The position numbers were made by a program, and so were the translations under genes. The notes beneath the pieces are model-generated. The model was given only the letters and a program-made list of their open reading frames with translations, was not told where the DNA came from and ran no database searches. A stretch of DNA of 64,000 nt from Sipunculus nudus (Eukaryota; Annelida; Sipuncula; Golfingiida; Sipunculidae), in the NCBI GenBank assembly GCA_026874595.1, contig JAPPUL010000068.1, forward strand, positions 879,001-943,000, given 5' to 3'. Positions 35,813-44,689 of this stretch are shown here, piece after piece. Numbering within the stretch: the stretch's first letter is position 1; every line of letters starts with the position of its first letter.

Positions 35813-36883
35813 TTATACATCCTTATTCTTATAGTTTGTCTTTTGATACTTCTTTATCTCTTTTATATCATATCTTGTGGGAATCTTACACTCATTTAGA
35901 TCTTTACTATACAATCTACTCGTACAAAAAAGACAATTCTCAAGCGAGAGTATCTCCTCTACTTTCGATATCTCATCCCGTCGCTTTTCATCATTAACTC
36001 GGCTTACCGTCTCTATTTGATCTATATTTAATAACTTAACATCTTCATGCTCCCCCAAACTCGGTTCTATATCACGGGGTACTGCCAAGTCTACTAACAT
36101 CTTTTTCCCGCTTTTAAATAATTTATAATGATCTTCTGTTAGAATATAATGGGGGGCTGTTGTTGAGCTTATTATCACATCCATATCTTTTAATGAGGTA
36201 TATAATTCATTTAACGGTATATAGCTGGCTTCCATCTCCTTGGCAAATCTACGCCCTTCTTCTAACAAGCGGTTTGTTATATATATCTTTTCTACTCCCT
36301 TTTTATAAAAGCTTGTTGCAATCTGTCGTGATATCTCTCCTATCCCTATCAATAACACTTTAAGTCCATATATATCTTCAAAATAAGACTTTAGGTTATC
36401 AAGCAGTATTCCGCCTGTAGATAATGACAATTTACTTATATTTGTTATTGTTCTTACCTTTTTACCTACATATATTGCTTTTTGGAATAGTGTGTTTAGG
36501 TAGGAGCCTGTTAATTTATTCTTTTGGGCTTCGCTGTACGCTTTCTTTATCTGCCCTAATATCTCTCCTTCTCCGATTATTTGGGACTTTAAGCCTGATG
36601 AGACCTCGAGTAAGTGATGAGAGGCCTTTGTCCCTTCAAGTTTTAGCAAGTCTTCTTTTATCTCTACATCAAATATTCGGTCTATCACTGCATTAACGCT
36701 TCTTTTGCTGTATATATAATATTCTATCCGATTACAGGTCGACAATGTTACTACTTCTTCTACATAACATTCGTCTTTTAGCATCTTATTGTACTTTATT
36801 ATCTCTTCAGGCAAAAGCGCATACCTTTCCCTGATTGATACATCATGTTTTTCTATATTTAGACCTATCACGTAAAATGACAT
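35813..36883 (-). CDS. hemA: Glutamyl-tRNA reductase, C-terminally short
   Basis: A 356-residue GluTR. The catalytic Cys is in TLSTCNRIEYY (about 46-56), followed by SSGLKSQIIGEGEILGQIKKAYSEA, the NADPH-binding VLLIGIGEISRQIA and SSTTAPHYIL. It reduces Glu-tRNA(Glu) to glutamate-1-semialdehyde, the first C5-pathway step of haem synthesis. The family usually has 410-430 residues with a long C-terminal dimerisation helix; here about 60-70 residues are missing and the end is replaced by a short Lys/Asn-rich tail. Position with ccsA and resB, and just upstream of dapB, links haem to cytochrome c maturation. Confidence 0.93.
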   Translation of the reverse strand: MSFYVIGLNIEKHDVSIRERYALLPEEIIKYNKMLKDECYVEEVVTLSTCNRIEYYIYSKRSVNAVIDRIFDVEIKEDLLKLEGTKASHHLLEVSSGLKSQIIGEGEILGQIKKAYSEAQKNKLTGSYLNTLFQKAIYVGKKVRTITNISKLSLSTGGILLDNLKSYFEDIYGLKVLLIGIGEISRQIATSFYKKGVEKIYITNRLLEEGRRFAKEMEASYIPLNELYTSLKDMDVIISSTTAPHYILTEDHYKLFKSGKKMLVDLAVPRDIEPSLGEHEDVKLLNIDQIETVSRVNDEKRRDEISKVEEILSLENCLFCTSRLYSKDLNECKIPTRYDIKEIKKYQKTNYKNKDV

Positions 36884-36918
36884 ATTTTTTTCTCACCATT
36901 CTTCTTTAACTTCTATAT

Positions 36919-37083
36919 TTATCCTGCACTCCTATCCTGCACTCTTTCTCTTCTTTTCCTGCCATCTTCTCCCGACTTCCCGACTTCCCGACTTCCTGAC
37001 TTTTCTTAACTCCTCCTTTTCGGCTCTCCTTTTTAGCTCCTCCTTTTCGGCTCTCCTTTTTAACTCCTCCTTTTCGGCTCTCC
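36919..37083. repeat. Spacer built of three tandem-repeat arrays
   Basis: In the 201 bp between hemA and ccsA are a 13-bp unit (TATCCTGCACTCC, two copies from about 36919), an 8-bp unit (TTCCCGAC, about three copies from about 36969) and a 27-bp unit (37008-37034, 37035-37061, 37062-37083; near-identical copies containing CTCCTCCTTTTCGGCTCTCC). Confidence 0.85.
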
Positions 37084-37084
37084 G

Positions 37085-38002
37085 CTACTCTTCTATGTAT
37101 ATATGCAGACTCGCTGATTGAACATCCTTTGGCAGATACTTCATTCCTAGATACGTAAAAAGTATAGTAAAGGATGCTCCAACTACAAGCCAGGCTAACT
37201 TCTTCTCATCAAAACTCTTTATAAATCTAACATGGAAATAGGACGCTAATACTAACCACGATATTAGTGCCCAGTTCTCTTTTGGATCCCAACCCCAAAA
37301 ATTAGACCACGCAATCTGGCCCCACCAGGACCCAAGCGCAAGGCCAAATGTCAAAAACAAAAACGCAAACTTTACTATCTTATATATATATTCACGGAAA
37401 TTTATCTGCTTCTCTTCGCTTATAAGCCAATAACCTCGTATCCCCTCTGGAAGCACCAATGAAAGTGCTGCTGCTAAGCCTGCTATGAATACTCCCGCAT
37501 ATGCAAAAAAGTAGCTTGTTACATGGGGGATCATTATCGGTGTTTGTAAGGCCGGCATTACGGGCACTATCTCTACATCTAGGGTTGTTAGCGAATATGT
37601 GTAGATTATTAGGATAAGCGCGCTAACTAAAAGTCCCAATATCTTTATCTTTAAAAGCCTTTCTACTACAACGTACACTAAACTTATTGTAAAAGATGCA
37701 TATATTAGTGTCTCATACAATGTCCTAAATGGAGGGCGTCCTGCCTCTATCCATCTGTCTACTACTAAAATTAGTGTTAACAAAAAACCAAGAAAGAAAA
37801 ATATACTACTTATTCGTGATATGTTTTTACGCTTATTGCGTACTCTTTTGCTCTCTATATAACCTTCCCGTAATTCACGTGCACGCCCTTGTTTTACATA
37901 CAATATAAAACTTAAAATATAAAATAATAAAGCAAGCCAATATACTAAATACGTTATCTGGAACAATATATCTGTATTCAAAAACCGCTCTATTAATAAC
38001 AT
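37085..38002 (-). CDS. ccsA: Cytochrome c biogenesis protein CcsA/CcsB (system II, WWD family)
   Basis: A 305-residue integral membrane protein with about eight membrane segments. The WWD-type haem-handling motif WSNFWGWDPKENWALISWL is near residues 229-247, flanked by His residues in segments (HVTSYFFAYAG, YFHVRFI) expected as haem ligands. This is the haem exporter/ligase half of the system II maturation machine, acting with ResB (upstream, same strand). Presence implies c-type cytochromes. The order resB-ccsA-hemA-dapB on the minus strand forms a haem and cytochrome operon. Confidence 0.93.
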   Translation of the reverse strand: MLLIERFLNTDILFQITYLVYWLALLFYILSFILYVKQGRARELREGYIESKRVRNKRKNISRISSIFFFLGFLLTLILVVDRWIEAGRPPFRTLYETLIYASFTISLVYVVVERLLKIKILGLLVSALILIIYTYSLTTLDVEIVPVMPALQTPIMIPHVTSYFFAYAGVFIAGLAAALSLVLPEGIRGYWLISEEKQINFREYIYKIVKFAFLFLTFGLALGSWWGQIAWSNFWGWDPKENWALISWLVLASYFHVRFIKSFDEKKLAWLVVGASFTILFTYLGMKYLPKDVQSASLHIYIEE

Positions 38003-38197
38003 TTTGTCTATACCCTCCTTTCCCTTTTTATGTTTAGATGCTCATGGCTGGCTCGTATATTATAATATAACTACACGAAGTGCTTCTAGTCTAATAATCC
38101 ATGAAAGGATTTATCTCTTTCCTTTACCGCACCATTCCCGTCCCGTCCTTTGCTGCTTATTACCCACTCCCTTACTGCCCCTCTTACTCTTCCTTGC

Positions 38198-38227
38198 TTC
38201 ACCTTACTGCACTTCACCTTACTGCAC
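38198..38227. repeat. 15-bp tandem duplication at the resB stop
   Basis: TTCACCTTACTGCAC occurs twice, one base before the resB stop codon (38229-38231). Confidence 0.85.
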
Positions 38228-38228
38228 T

Positions 38229-40961
38229 TCACTCTTTCTTACTTCTCCTTTTAGACATCGGTAAATAAAACATCATAAATATTCCGATACTTAAACTTAT
38301 ATAACCGCCATAAATATACATAAGACCAGGTTCTATACTTACTCCTATACCTGAATAACTCCTATCTTCCTTCTTCGCGTCCGTTTGATAGAATCTATAT
38401 CCATTATAATACATATACTCATTTACTCGGATAGGTGATTCCTTTACTACCTTCAAGTTTCTTGCATCTTCCCCTTCAAGCACCTCTAATCCACTCTCCC
38501 AATACTTTGTCTCTACACTCCTTCGAGACCCAAATGTTAAGGTATAACGTGTCTCTGGCACTACGAACACATTTAATCCCTGTGGCGTTAGGCGAGCTAT
38601 ACGACGTTGCTCATCGCCTTTCTTATCTTTGTATATTACCTCTATTAATGCATACGGGTTTAATGGCTCAACTTCTAGACCCACTCCCTTTAATACCTTC
38701 TCAACCCCTTGCCGCCTTCCCTCATCACTATAATACTTTGGGTTTAATACCCATACTTTATCAAATTTTAAATACGCTTCTTTTACTATTCTCTCCTCTT
38801 CTCCTTTAAGCTTGCTCTTTAGCTCTTTATTATATACTTTCTCCTCTATATGAACCGGGATGTTTGCTGTCTTTTTCCTATACGGATAATACTCTCCATA
38901 ATTTGGCAGTATGTGATCTATATACCCATACGCATCCTCTGCAAGTGAATAAGCTTCTCCTTTCTTTAAATCACTCTCTTCTAACTTACCGCCTATATTA
39001 GAATATATCTTCTTCTCCCCTCCTATTATTATTGTAAGTGTTCGGTTCGCTTTAATTGCTTTATTTATAAGTTCTTCTATTTCCTTTTTCGGATATTCAT
39101 AATAATACAATACCTGGGTACGCTCATTTAATAATATACTATTGCTTTGCTTGCTTCGCCCTTCTATTAACCATATCTCTTGACGTTCCCCGCTTCCAAA
39201 CAATGTAAACGATACTGCCGATTGGTTTACTTTTATCTGATCTTCGAGTACTTCTTTGCCCAAATCCGAAAAGGCATCTGCAAGGAGTTCTCGACGTCTT
39301 ATATCTTTTTTATAAAACTCTTTCAACCGGTATTTATTACCTGTGAGTTCATAAGCAGCACTTACATCTTTCTTGAAATGCTTTGCTACATTATCCTTTA
39401 CTTTTTGATTGAATATTGAAGCGTCTATCTCTTGTGGTATTCCTACATAATCCAATCTGAAGTTCTCAAAGTAGTTTAATACTTTGTATCTTATATTTGT
39501 TCCGTATAATCTCTTGTCCTCTCCAATCTTTATAGAGTTGGCCATTATATCCTTACCTTTGTAGCTGAACAACATGAAAATCCTTCGTAAGATACGTTCT
39601 TGTGCTTCTTTTTGATTGTCTGCTTTTAGCTTATAGTGATATTGGTCTTGTCTGTATGTTGCTAGGAATGTCAGTCCAACTGCAGACAGTAAGGTTAATG
39701 ACGGGTTTAATGTTAGTTTTTTCTCTTTTACGTATTGCTCTTTAAATGTGCTTTGGAACTGGCGAGGCAGGGCTTTTGAAAAGTCTTCGTACGTCTTTGT
39801 TGATATATATTTTGGGATTGGGTTTTCGAACTTTTTGACGTATATATTATATGCACTTTCCCACTTTTTTGTATCAAAAGATTTAAGCTTTATATAAAAG
39901 TCAAGTTCTTTAGAGTCTTCTCTAAGCTTTTTCTTACTCTCTTCAAATAGGAATACTTTATTGCTTTTTTGGCCCACCTGTAAGGGAATTATACCTGTAT
40001 ATGAGAAAAAGAAGTTATACCATACAGCTATCAAGATAAACACTATTGAACAATGAGTTATATAAAAGCCTAAAGTTCTTAATCTAAGCCGTCTTTTGAA
40101 TGCTACACGTAATATATTAAGCGATAGTAAAACATAGGCATTAATATACCAAAAACTATGAAAGACCTGATCGAGGCTAAAGAACAAAAATACATGTCCC
40201 AAATAGCCGTATGCTTTTACATAATAGTCTTTGGGCTGAAATGGTACTGTTGCTGATTGAGGGATTAGGGTACTTAAGGTTGTTGCTATTGCTAGAAATA
40301 AGATATTTAAAAAAGCAAGATGAAAGGTTCCAAGATGTTTTTTTAGCAGTGGATATATTCCTACTAGTGCCAGGAGAAGGCTTAATATTGTTCCTAATGG
40401 ATATGTATAAAGTCCTTTTGGTAAGGCATTTTGGCTTTCAAGCACTCGAAATACGTTTTCTACAACCACAGAAGATATCATTAACACGAAAAGAACTAAA
40501 AACGACTCGACGAAAGCCTTATTCCTAGTAAGAAAGCTGCTTTCCATTGACATAAAAGAGGCAATCTTTTCTTTGTCTTCTTTCTTTAAATAATTCATAC
40601 CTTGTATTGCCCGTAGTATGAAATATGCTAGGATTAAAAATATTGGCAAACCTATATAGGCGCTTATTAGTCCACTTACAATTAAAAGGATTTTATCAAT
40701 AAGGAGGATAAGGAGCAAACTTAAAGCTGCAAGTCTTATGCGTTTTTTTATACCATAAGTGAGTATTATGCTGATAAAAAGCAAAGTATAATGAGCATAA
40801 TAAAAGTTATCAAAAGTTGACACTCCACCTGCTTTCATTAGCGTTATAAACGTTAATAACAAAAAGGTGAAGATTGTTATTACTATGCTTGTTATATATG
40901 CGTGGTCGATATTTGCATAAGCTTTTGCTATCGACTTTATCTCAAAGAATTTCTTATTCAT
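38229..40961 (-). CDS. resB: ResB-like cytochrome c biogenesis protein (large form)
   Basis: A 910-residue protein. The N-terminal 340 residues hold about nine to ten membrane segments, including TTLSTLIPQSATVPF and LGHVFLFFSLDQVFHSFWYINAYVLLSLNILRVAFKR, the ResB signature. The central 340-850 is a large periplasmic region, rich in Lys/Tyr, followed by a closing membrane segment (GLMYIYGGYISLSIGIFMMFYLP) like ResB/Ccs1. It holds apocytochrome c for haem attachment by CcsA. Typical ResB is 450-650 residues; this one has extra N-terminal segments and extra periplasmic sequence. I chose the ATG at 40961 with AGGTGAG just before; a GTG at 40967 is possible. Confidence 0.88.
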   Translation of the reverse strand: MNKKFFEIKSIAKAYANIDHAYITSIVITIFTFLLLTFITLMKAGGVSTFDNFYYAHYTLLFISIILTYGIKKRIRLAALSLLLILLIDKILLIVSGLISAYIGLPIFLILAYFILRAIQGMNYLKKEDKEKIASFMSMESSFLTRNKAFVESFLVLFVLMISSVVVENVFRVLESQNALPKGLYTYPLGTILSLLLALVGIYPLLKKHLGTFHLAFLNILFLAIATTLSTLIPQSATVPFQPKDYYVKAYGYLGHVFLFFSLDQVFHSFWYINAYVLLSLNILRVAFKRRLRLRTLGFYITHCSIVFILIAVWYNFFFSYTGIIPLQVGQKSNKVFLFEESKKKLREDSKELDFYIKLKSFDTKKWESAYNIYVKKFENPIPKYISTKTYEDFSKALPRQFQSTFKEQYVKEKKLTLNPSLTLLSAVGLTFLATYRQDQYHYKLKADNQKEAQERILRRIFMLFSYKGKDIMANSIKIGEDKRLYGTNIRYKVLNYFENFRLDYVGIPQEIDASIFNQKVKDNVAKHFKKDVSAAYELTGNKYRLKEFYKKDIRRRELLADAFSDLGKEVLEDQIKVNQSAVSFTLFGSGERQEIWLIEGRSKQSNSILLNERTQVLYYYEYPKKEIEELINKAIKANRTLTIIIGGEKKIYSNIGGKLEESDLKKGEAYSLAEDAYGYIDHILPNYGEYYPYRKKTANIPVHIEEKVYNKELKSKLKGEEERIVKEAYLKFDKVWVLNPKYYSDEGRRQGVEKVLKGVGLEVEPLNPYALIEVIYKDKKGDEQRRIARLTPQGLNVFVVPETRYTLTFGSRRSVETKYWESGLEVLEGEDARNLKVVKESPIRVNEYMYYNGYRFYQTDAKKEDRSYSGIGVSIEPGLMYIYGGYISLSIGIFMMFYLPMSKRRSKKE

Positions 40962-41203
40962 TCTCACCTATATATTTTCTATATAGTCTTAAACTATATT
41001 TATAAAACTATATCTTGGAGTCTTGAATACTATAAATATTATAGGGAAAAGTCAATATATAACTAAGTGTCTGTTGGACAAAAGTTATATATTTTATATA
41101 TAAGATTATATTATGCTTTTGTATACTATTAGAAAATCCTATATTACATACTTAAAGATTAAATATAAATTTAAATAAATATAAATTTATAATTGGAGGA
41201 CTT

Positions 41204-41707
41204 ATGTTAAATAATGTTTTTGAAGGTTCTTTGATTGCTAATGAACTTAAGTTTGGAATTATTGTAAGTCGTTTTAATGATTTTATAACTACGAAGTTGC
41301 TTGATGGGGCTTTGGATGTTTTAGAGCGTAGTGGATGTTTTAAGGATGATATATATATATATAAGGTACCAGGTTCATTAGAGATTGCACCTCTTGCGCG
41401 GATATTAATATCTAAAGCCTCAGTTGATGCTATTATCTGTCTTGGAACGATTATTCGCGGGGGCACACCTCATTTTGACTATGTTTCAAACGAGACTGCA
41501 AAAGGGATATCCTCACTTGCCCTAAATTCTAGCATTCCGGTTATATTTGGGGTTTTAACAACTGATTCTATTGAACAGGCAGTTGAGCGGGCAGGAACTA
41601 AACATGGTAATAAGGGAGCTGATGCGGCTTTGACTGCTATTGAGATGGCAAATCTTTATAAGCTTTTAGAAACGGATAAGGATGATGTTGGGTTTCGGGT
41701 TGTTTAA
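41204..41707 (+). CDS. ribH: 6,7-dimethyl-8-ribityllumazine synthase
   Basis: A 167-residue lumazine synthase. [21 protein letters not shown] (about 19-39), [37 protein letters not shown] (with the active-site His in PHFDYV) and [30 protein letters not shown] are all canonical. It makes the riboflavin precursor, forming 60-mer capsids in many bacteria. GGAGGA precedes the ATG. No other riboflavin gene is adjacent. The 236 bp before it, after the divergent resB, hold promoter-like AT sequence but no FMN riboswitch that I can see. Confidence 0.95.
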   Translation: MLNNVFEGSLIANELKFGIIVSRFNDFITTKLLDGALDVLERSGCFKDDIYIYKVPGSLEIAPLARILISKASVDAIICLGTIIRGGTPHFDYVSNETAKGISSLALNSSIPVIFGVLTTDSIEQAVERAGTKHGNKGADAALTAIEMANLYKLLETDKDDVGFRVV

Positions 41708-41734
41708 TTTAGAAAGCAAGTGTTTTTTTAGTTT

Positions 41735-41776
41735 AATAAGGGCTTTCGTATATTCGTATATATAAAAGCCCTTATT
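41735..41776. terminator. 12-bp perfect inverted repeat between convergent ribH and peroxiredoxin genes
   Basis: AATAAGGGCTTT (41735-41746) pairs perfectly with AAAGCCCTTATT (41765-41776), loop 18 bases. It sits between the ends of the two genes and could terminate both, but no T tract follows on either strand. Confidence 0.65.
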
Positions 41777-41826
41777 AGTAGACCGAGAATCTAATCTAGA
41801 AAACTTATTTTAATTAAAGTTTTATT

Positions 41827-42423
41827 TTAGAGTTTAGATGAGTTTTTAGCCAAGTACTCAGCAACGCCTTCTGTACTTGCTTTCATTCCCTCATCTCCTT
41901 TACTCCATCCAGCAGGACACACTTCACCATGCTTTTCAGTGTACTGAAGGGCATCAATAATTCGTAGTGTTTCGTCAATATTTCGGCCTATGCCAAGGTC
42001 GTTAACAACCTGATGTCGTACTATACCTTCTTTGTCGATAAGGAAAGTTCCTCTAAGAGCGACAGAGCCGTTAATTAAAACATCATAATCTCGTGCAATT
42101 TGTTTTGTTATGTCGGCTATAAGAGGATATCTTATTTGTCCTATTCCACCATTTTCAACAGGAGTATTTCTCCATGCCCAGTGGCTAAAATGCGAATCGA
42201 CCGAAACGCCAACAACTTCAACATCACGATTTTTAAACTCATCAAGTCTGTGTCCAAATGCTATAATTTCAGATGGGCACACAAATGTGAAATCAAGCGG
42301 ATAGAAGAAAAGTACTAAATACTTATCTTTATAGTCAGCAAGGGAAATTTCCTTAAATGAATTATCGGGCATTACTGCCTGTCCTTTAAAGTTAGGTGCA
42401 GGTTGTGTTACAAGAACTGCCAT
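41827..42423 (-). CDS. ahpC: 2-Cys peroxiredoxin (AhpC/Prx1 type)
   Basis: A 198-residue typical 2-Cys Prx. The peroxidatic Cys is C49 in FYPLDFTFVCPSE, and the resolving Cys lies in HGEVCPAGW near the C-terminus (about 169). GVSVDSHFSHWAWRN and DYDVLINGSVALRGTFLID are standard. It reduces peroxides and needs a thioredoxin or AhpF-like partner, not in this window. I chose the second ATG (42423) because GGAGG is then 6 bases upstream, against 3 for the first. Confidence 0.95.
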   Translation of the reverse strand: MAVLVTQPAPNFKGQAVMPDNSFKEISLADYKDKYLVLFFYPLDFTFVCPSEIIAFGHRLDEFKNRDVEVVGVSVDSHFSHWAWRNTPVENGGIGQIRYPLIADITKQIARDYDVLINGSVALRGTFLIDKEGIVRHQVVNDLGIGRNIDETLRIIDALQYTEKHGEVCPAGWSKGDEGMKASTEGVAEYLAKNSSKL

Positions 42424-42426
42424 CAT

Positions 42427-42969
42427 CTACCTCCAAATATCTATTTAAATTTAAAACCTTTAAATTATTAATTTGACTCTGCAATTTGACTCTACATGGA
42501 AGGCTATTGCAAATGCAGGATACTGCAAACATAAAACCTTGTCCTGCTGTAACTTGAGAGAGGCAATTTAATATAAAGTGCTAATTATTTTGCATATGCT
42601 TACAGGTTAAGCACACAAATTTTTATTTAATATATTATAATAAATTTATACATGTTTGAATAGAGCTATTAAGAATATTGTAAGATTATGCTTTATATAC
42701 TAATTATTTAGGCTTATAGAGAATTTTATAAAGGTGTTTAGGTACTTAGAGGGTTTAAAAACTAGTGTTTAATTGCTAATCTTTTGAGTTTTTTTTAGTA
42801 TTTGACTTTTTAGTTATTTAAGAACATATTTAATTGACTATAGAATAAAGAGTCTTTTACAGATAAGTTTTTTTTACAGATAAAAAAACGTTTGATGTTT
42901 ATCTATTGAGAAGTTAAACAAAAAGAAAGCAGAGTAAAGAAAAATAAATTAAAATATTTGGTGAATGTT
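42427..42969. other. 543-bp intergenic gap without a gene
   Basis: Strongly AT-rich (long T and A runs). It holds two short direct repeats: AATTTGACTCT twice near 42470-42490, and ACAGATAAGTTTTTTTT/ACAGATAAAAAAA near 42855-42890. No coding frame or RNA-like structure was found. It must carry the promoters for the divergent peroxiredoxin and ferredoxin-like genes. Confidence 0.6.
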
Positions 42970-43290
42970 ATGAGAGAAATAAGAAGACATTGCTTTGTGT
43001 GTACAAACCAGCGTCCACCTGCGGTAAAAGAGTCATGTGGGGGTTCTGGGTCGCATAAGCTATATGCACGCCTTATAGAAGAGATGGATAAAAGGAATCT
43101 TCTGGGCAAAGTTTTGGTAACTCCGGCAGGTTGTCTTGGTCCTTGTTCAGATGGTCCAATATTTGTAGTATATCCTGAGGGTGTATGGTACTCAAATATA
43201 AAAGAGGAAGATATCGAAGAAATAGTTGAAAGTCATTTGGAGAATGGGAATCCGGTTGAGAGGCTTACCTATACATATCCAATGTACTAA
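42970..43290 (+). CDS. Thioredoxin-like [2Fe-2S] ferredoxin
   Basis: A 106-residue protein of the (2Fe-2S) thioredoxin-like ferredoxin family: HCFVCTNQRPPAVKESCGGSGS (cysteines 8, 11 and 23 region) then TPAGCLGPCSDGPIFVVYPEGVWYSNI. The ligand pattern Cx(~10-12)C...CxxxC is typical of NuoE-like/ferredoxin domains. It could carry electrons for IspH, encoded 30 bp downstream, which needs a reductant. Start: ATG 42970, preceded by GGTGA; the TTG/GTG starts just upstream are less likely. Confidence 0.85.
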   Translation: MREIRRHCFVCTNQRPPAVKESCGGSGSHKLYARLIEEMDKRNLLGKVLVTPAGCLGPCSDGPIFVVYPEGVWYSNIKEEDIEEIVESHLENGNPVERLTYTYPMY

Positions 43291-43320
43291 ATAAAAGTGA
43301 TCAGGATACGGGGTTTTTGA

Positions 43321-44181
43321 ATGGAAATAGTATTATCTAGAGAACTTGGGTACTGTTATGGGGTTCGTGATGCAGTTGATCTGGTTATAGAGGCGTCTAA
43401 AACGAGTAGTGTTCAAACATGGGGACCTATAATACATAATCCACTTGCAATAAAAGAGCTTGAGGATGAGCATAGAATATACAATATAGAGGATTTAGAG
43501 GATTTAAAGGCTTCAAATCTTGCTATACGAGCGCATGGAGTGTCTCCAAAAGTCCTGTCGTCTTTTAAAGAGGAAAATGTAAATATTCTTGATGCAACTT
43601 GTCCTTTTGTGAAGAAGACTCAGGAACTTGCAAAAGATTTGGTAGAAGATGGATATTTTGTTGTAATACTTGGTAAAAAGAATCATCCTGAAGTGCTTGG
43701 TATTGAAGGATATGTTAGTGGACATTCGCTTGTAGTACAAACTCTTGAAGATCTTGAGAAACTTACAAAGCATAAAAAGATAGGGATAGTCTTTCAAAGT
43801 ACTATAACAATTGATGATACACGGGAGCTTTTGCCTGAGATTACAAAATACGCACAAGAGCTAAAAATACATACAACTATTTGCGGAGTGACAAAAACGC
43901 GGCAAAAAGAGGCAAGACGGATATCACAAATTGTTGATCTTATGATAGTAATAGGAGCTGGGAATAGTTCTAACTCTAAAAAGCTATATGAGATTGCAAA
44001 AGATATTAATAAAAATTCAATACAAATAAATGGTGCAAAAGAGCTTGATAAAATAAACTTTGCAGGGGTAGAGAAAGTTGGGATAGTAACGGGGACCTCA
44101 ACTCCTGATAGTGTTATATCTTTAATAATTAAAGAACTGCAAAGGCGAGCTGAAGAGAATAGAGATTTAAGAAGCGTATAA
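43321..44181 (+). CDS. ispH: 4-hydroxy-3-methylbut-2-enyl diphosphate reductase IspH
   Basis: A 286-residue IspH. The three [4Fe-4S] ligands are C12 (ELGYCYGV), C94 (LDATCPFVKKTQ) and C188 (TTICGVTKTRQKEA), with the active-site HGVSP and NHPEVLGIEG. It makes IPP and DMAPP as the last step of the MEP pathway. The third motif is ICGVTKTRQ where ICxATxxRQ is usual. The 2Fe-2S protein just upstream is a plausible electron partner. Confidence 0.95.
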   Translation: MEIVLSRELGYCYGVRDAVDLVIEASKTSSVQTWGPIIHNPLAIKELEDEHRIYNIEDLEDLKASNLAIRAHGVSPKVLSSFKEENVNILDATCPFVKKTQELAKDLVEDGYFVVILGKKNHPEVLGIEGYVSGHSLVVQTLEDLEKLTKHKKIGIVFQSTITIDDTRELLPEITKYAQELKIHTTICGVTKTRQKEARRISQIVDLMIVIGAGNSSNSKKLYEIAKDINKNSIQINGAKELDKINFAGVEKVGIVTGTSTPDSVISLIIKELQRRAEENRDLRSV

Positions 44182-44257
44182 AAAAGTCGCAGTAAAGCTG
44201 TAATGGGAGTGGTTCTAGAGACAGGCTATGGTATATAATTGTACAATTGGAAATATA

Positions 44258-44289
44258 GTTTTAGGTGTTTAAAGTTTTAGGTGTTTAAA
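44258..44289. repeat. 16-bp tandem duplication upstream of the STAS gene
   Basis: GTTTTAGGTGTTTAAA occurs twice without spacer, 49 bp before the ATG. Confidence 0.9.
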
Positions 44290-44338
44290 TGGAAAAGTAT
44301 GATTAATTGTCTACTTAAATTAGTCAGCAGGTAAATAT

Positions 44339-44689
44339 ATGGAAATAAAAACTGAGCTACAAACGCGTGAGAATAAAGAAGGCATAGTAATAATTGAGCC
44401 ATCGGGTGAATTGGCATTAGAGAGTGCCAATGAGCTAAGAACGACAGTAAAAGCGGAGATTGGACAGGCACACCACAATATATTAATTAATTTGTCTAAT
44501 GTTGATTATATCGACAGTTCGGGGATAGGGGTACTTGTATCAAGCCTTGCGTATTTGAAAAAACACAATGGGACGTTAAAGCTTTCTGGCTTACATGGTA
44601 ATGTGCAAAAGATGTTTGAATTTAGCAAGTTAGACATGGCATTTTCAATATTTAAAGACAAACAAGAGGCACTTGACAAATGGGATTAA
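44339..44689 (+). CDS. STAS-domain anti-sigma factor antagonist
   Basis: A 116-residue single-domain STAS protein. IVIIEPSGELALESANEL and NLSNVDYIDSSGIGVLVSSLAYLKKHNGTLKL are the SpoIIAA-type core; Ser60/Ser61 in DSSG is the phospho-acceptor position. It likely binds an anti-sigma kinase when unphosphorylated, freeing a sigma factor or another partner. No RsbW-like kinase or phosphatase is adjacent. Its TAA stop shares four bases with the stop of the convergent gene. Confidence 0.88.
   Translation: MEIKTELQTRENKEGIVIIEPSGELALESANELRTTVKAEIGQAHHNILINLSNVDYIDSSGIGVLVSSLAYLKKHNGTLKLSGLHGNVQKMFEFSKLDMAFSIFKDKQEALDKWD

Noticed and set aside
42625-42650. PerR/Fur-like box upstream of the peroxiredoxin
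   Set aside because: The AT-rich palindrome-like stretch matches the consensus poorly and such sequence is expected by chance here.
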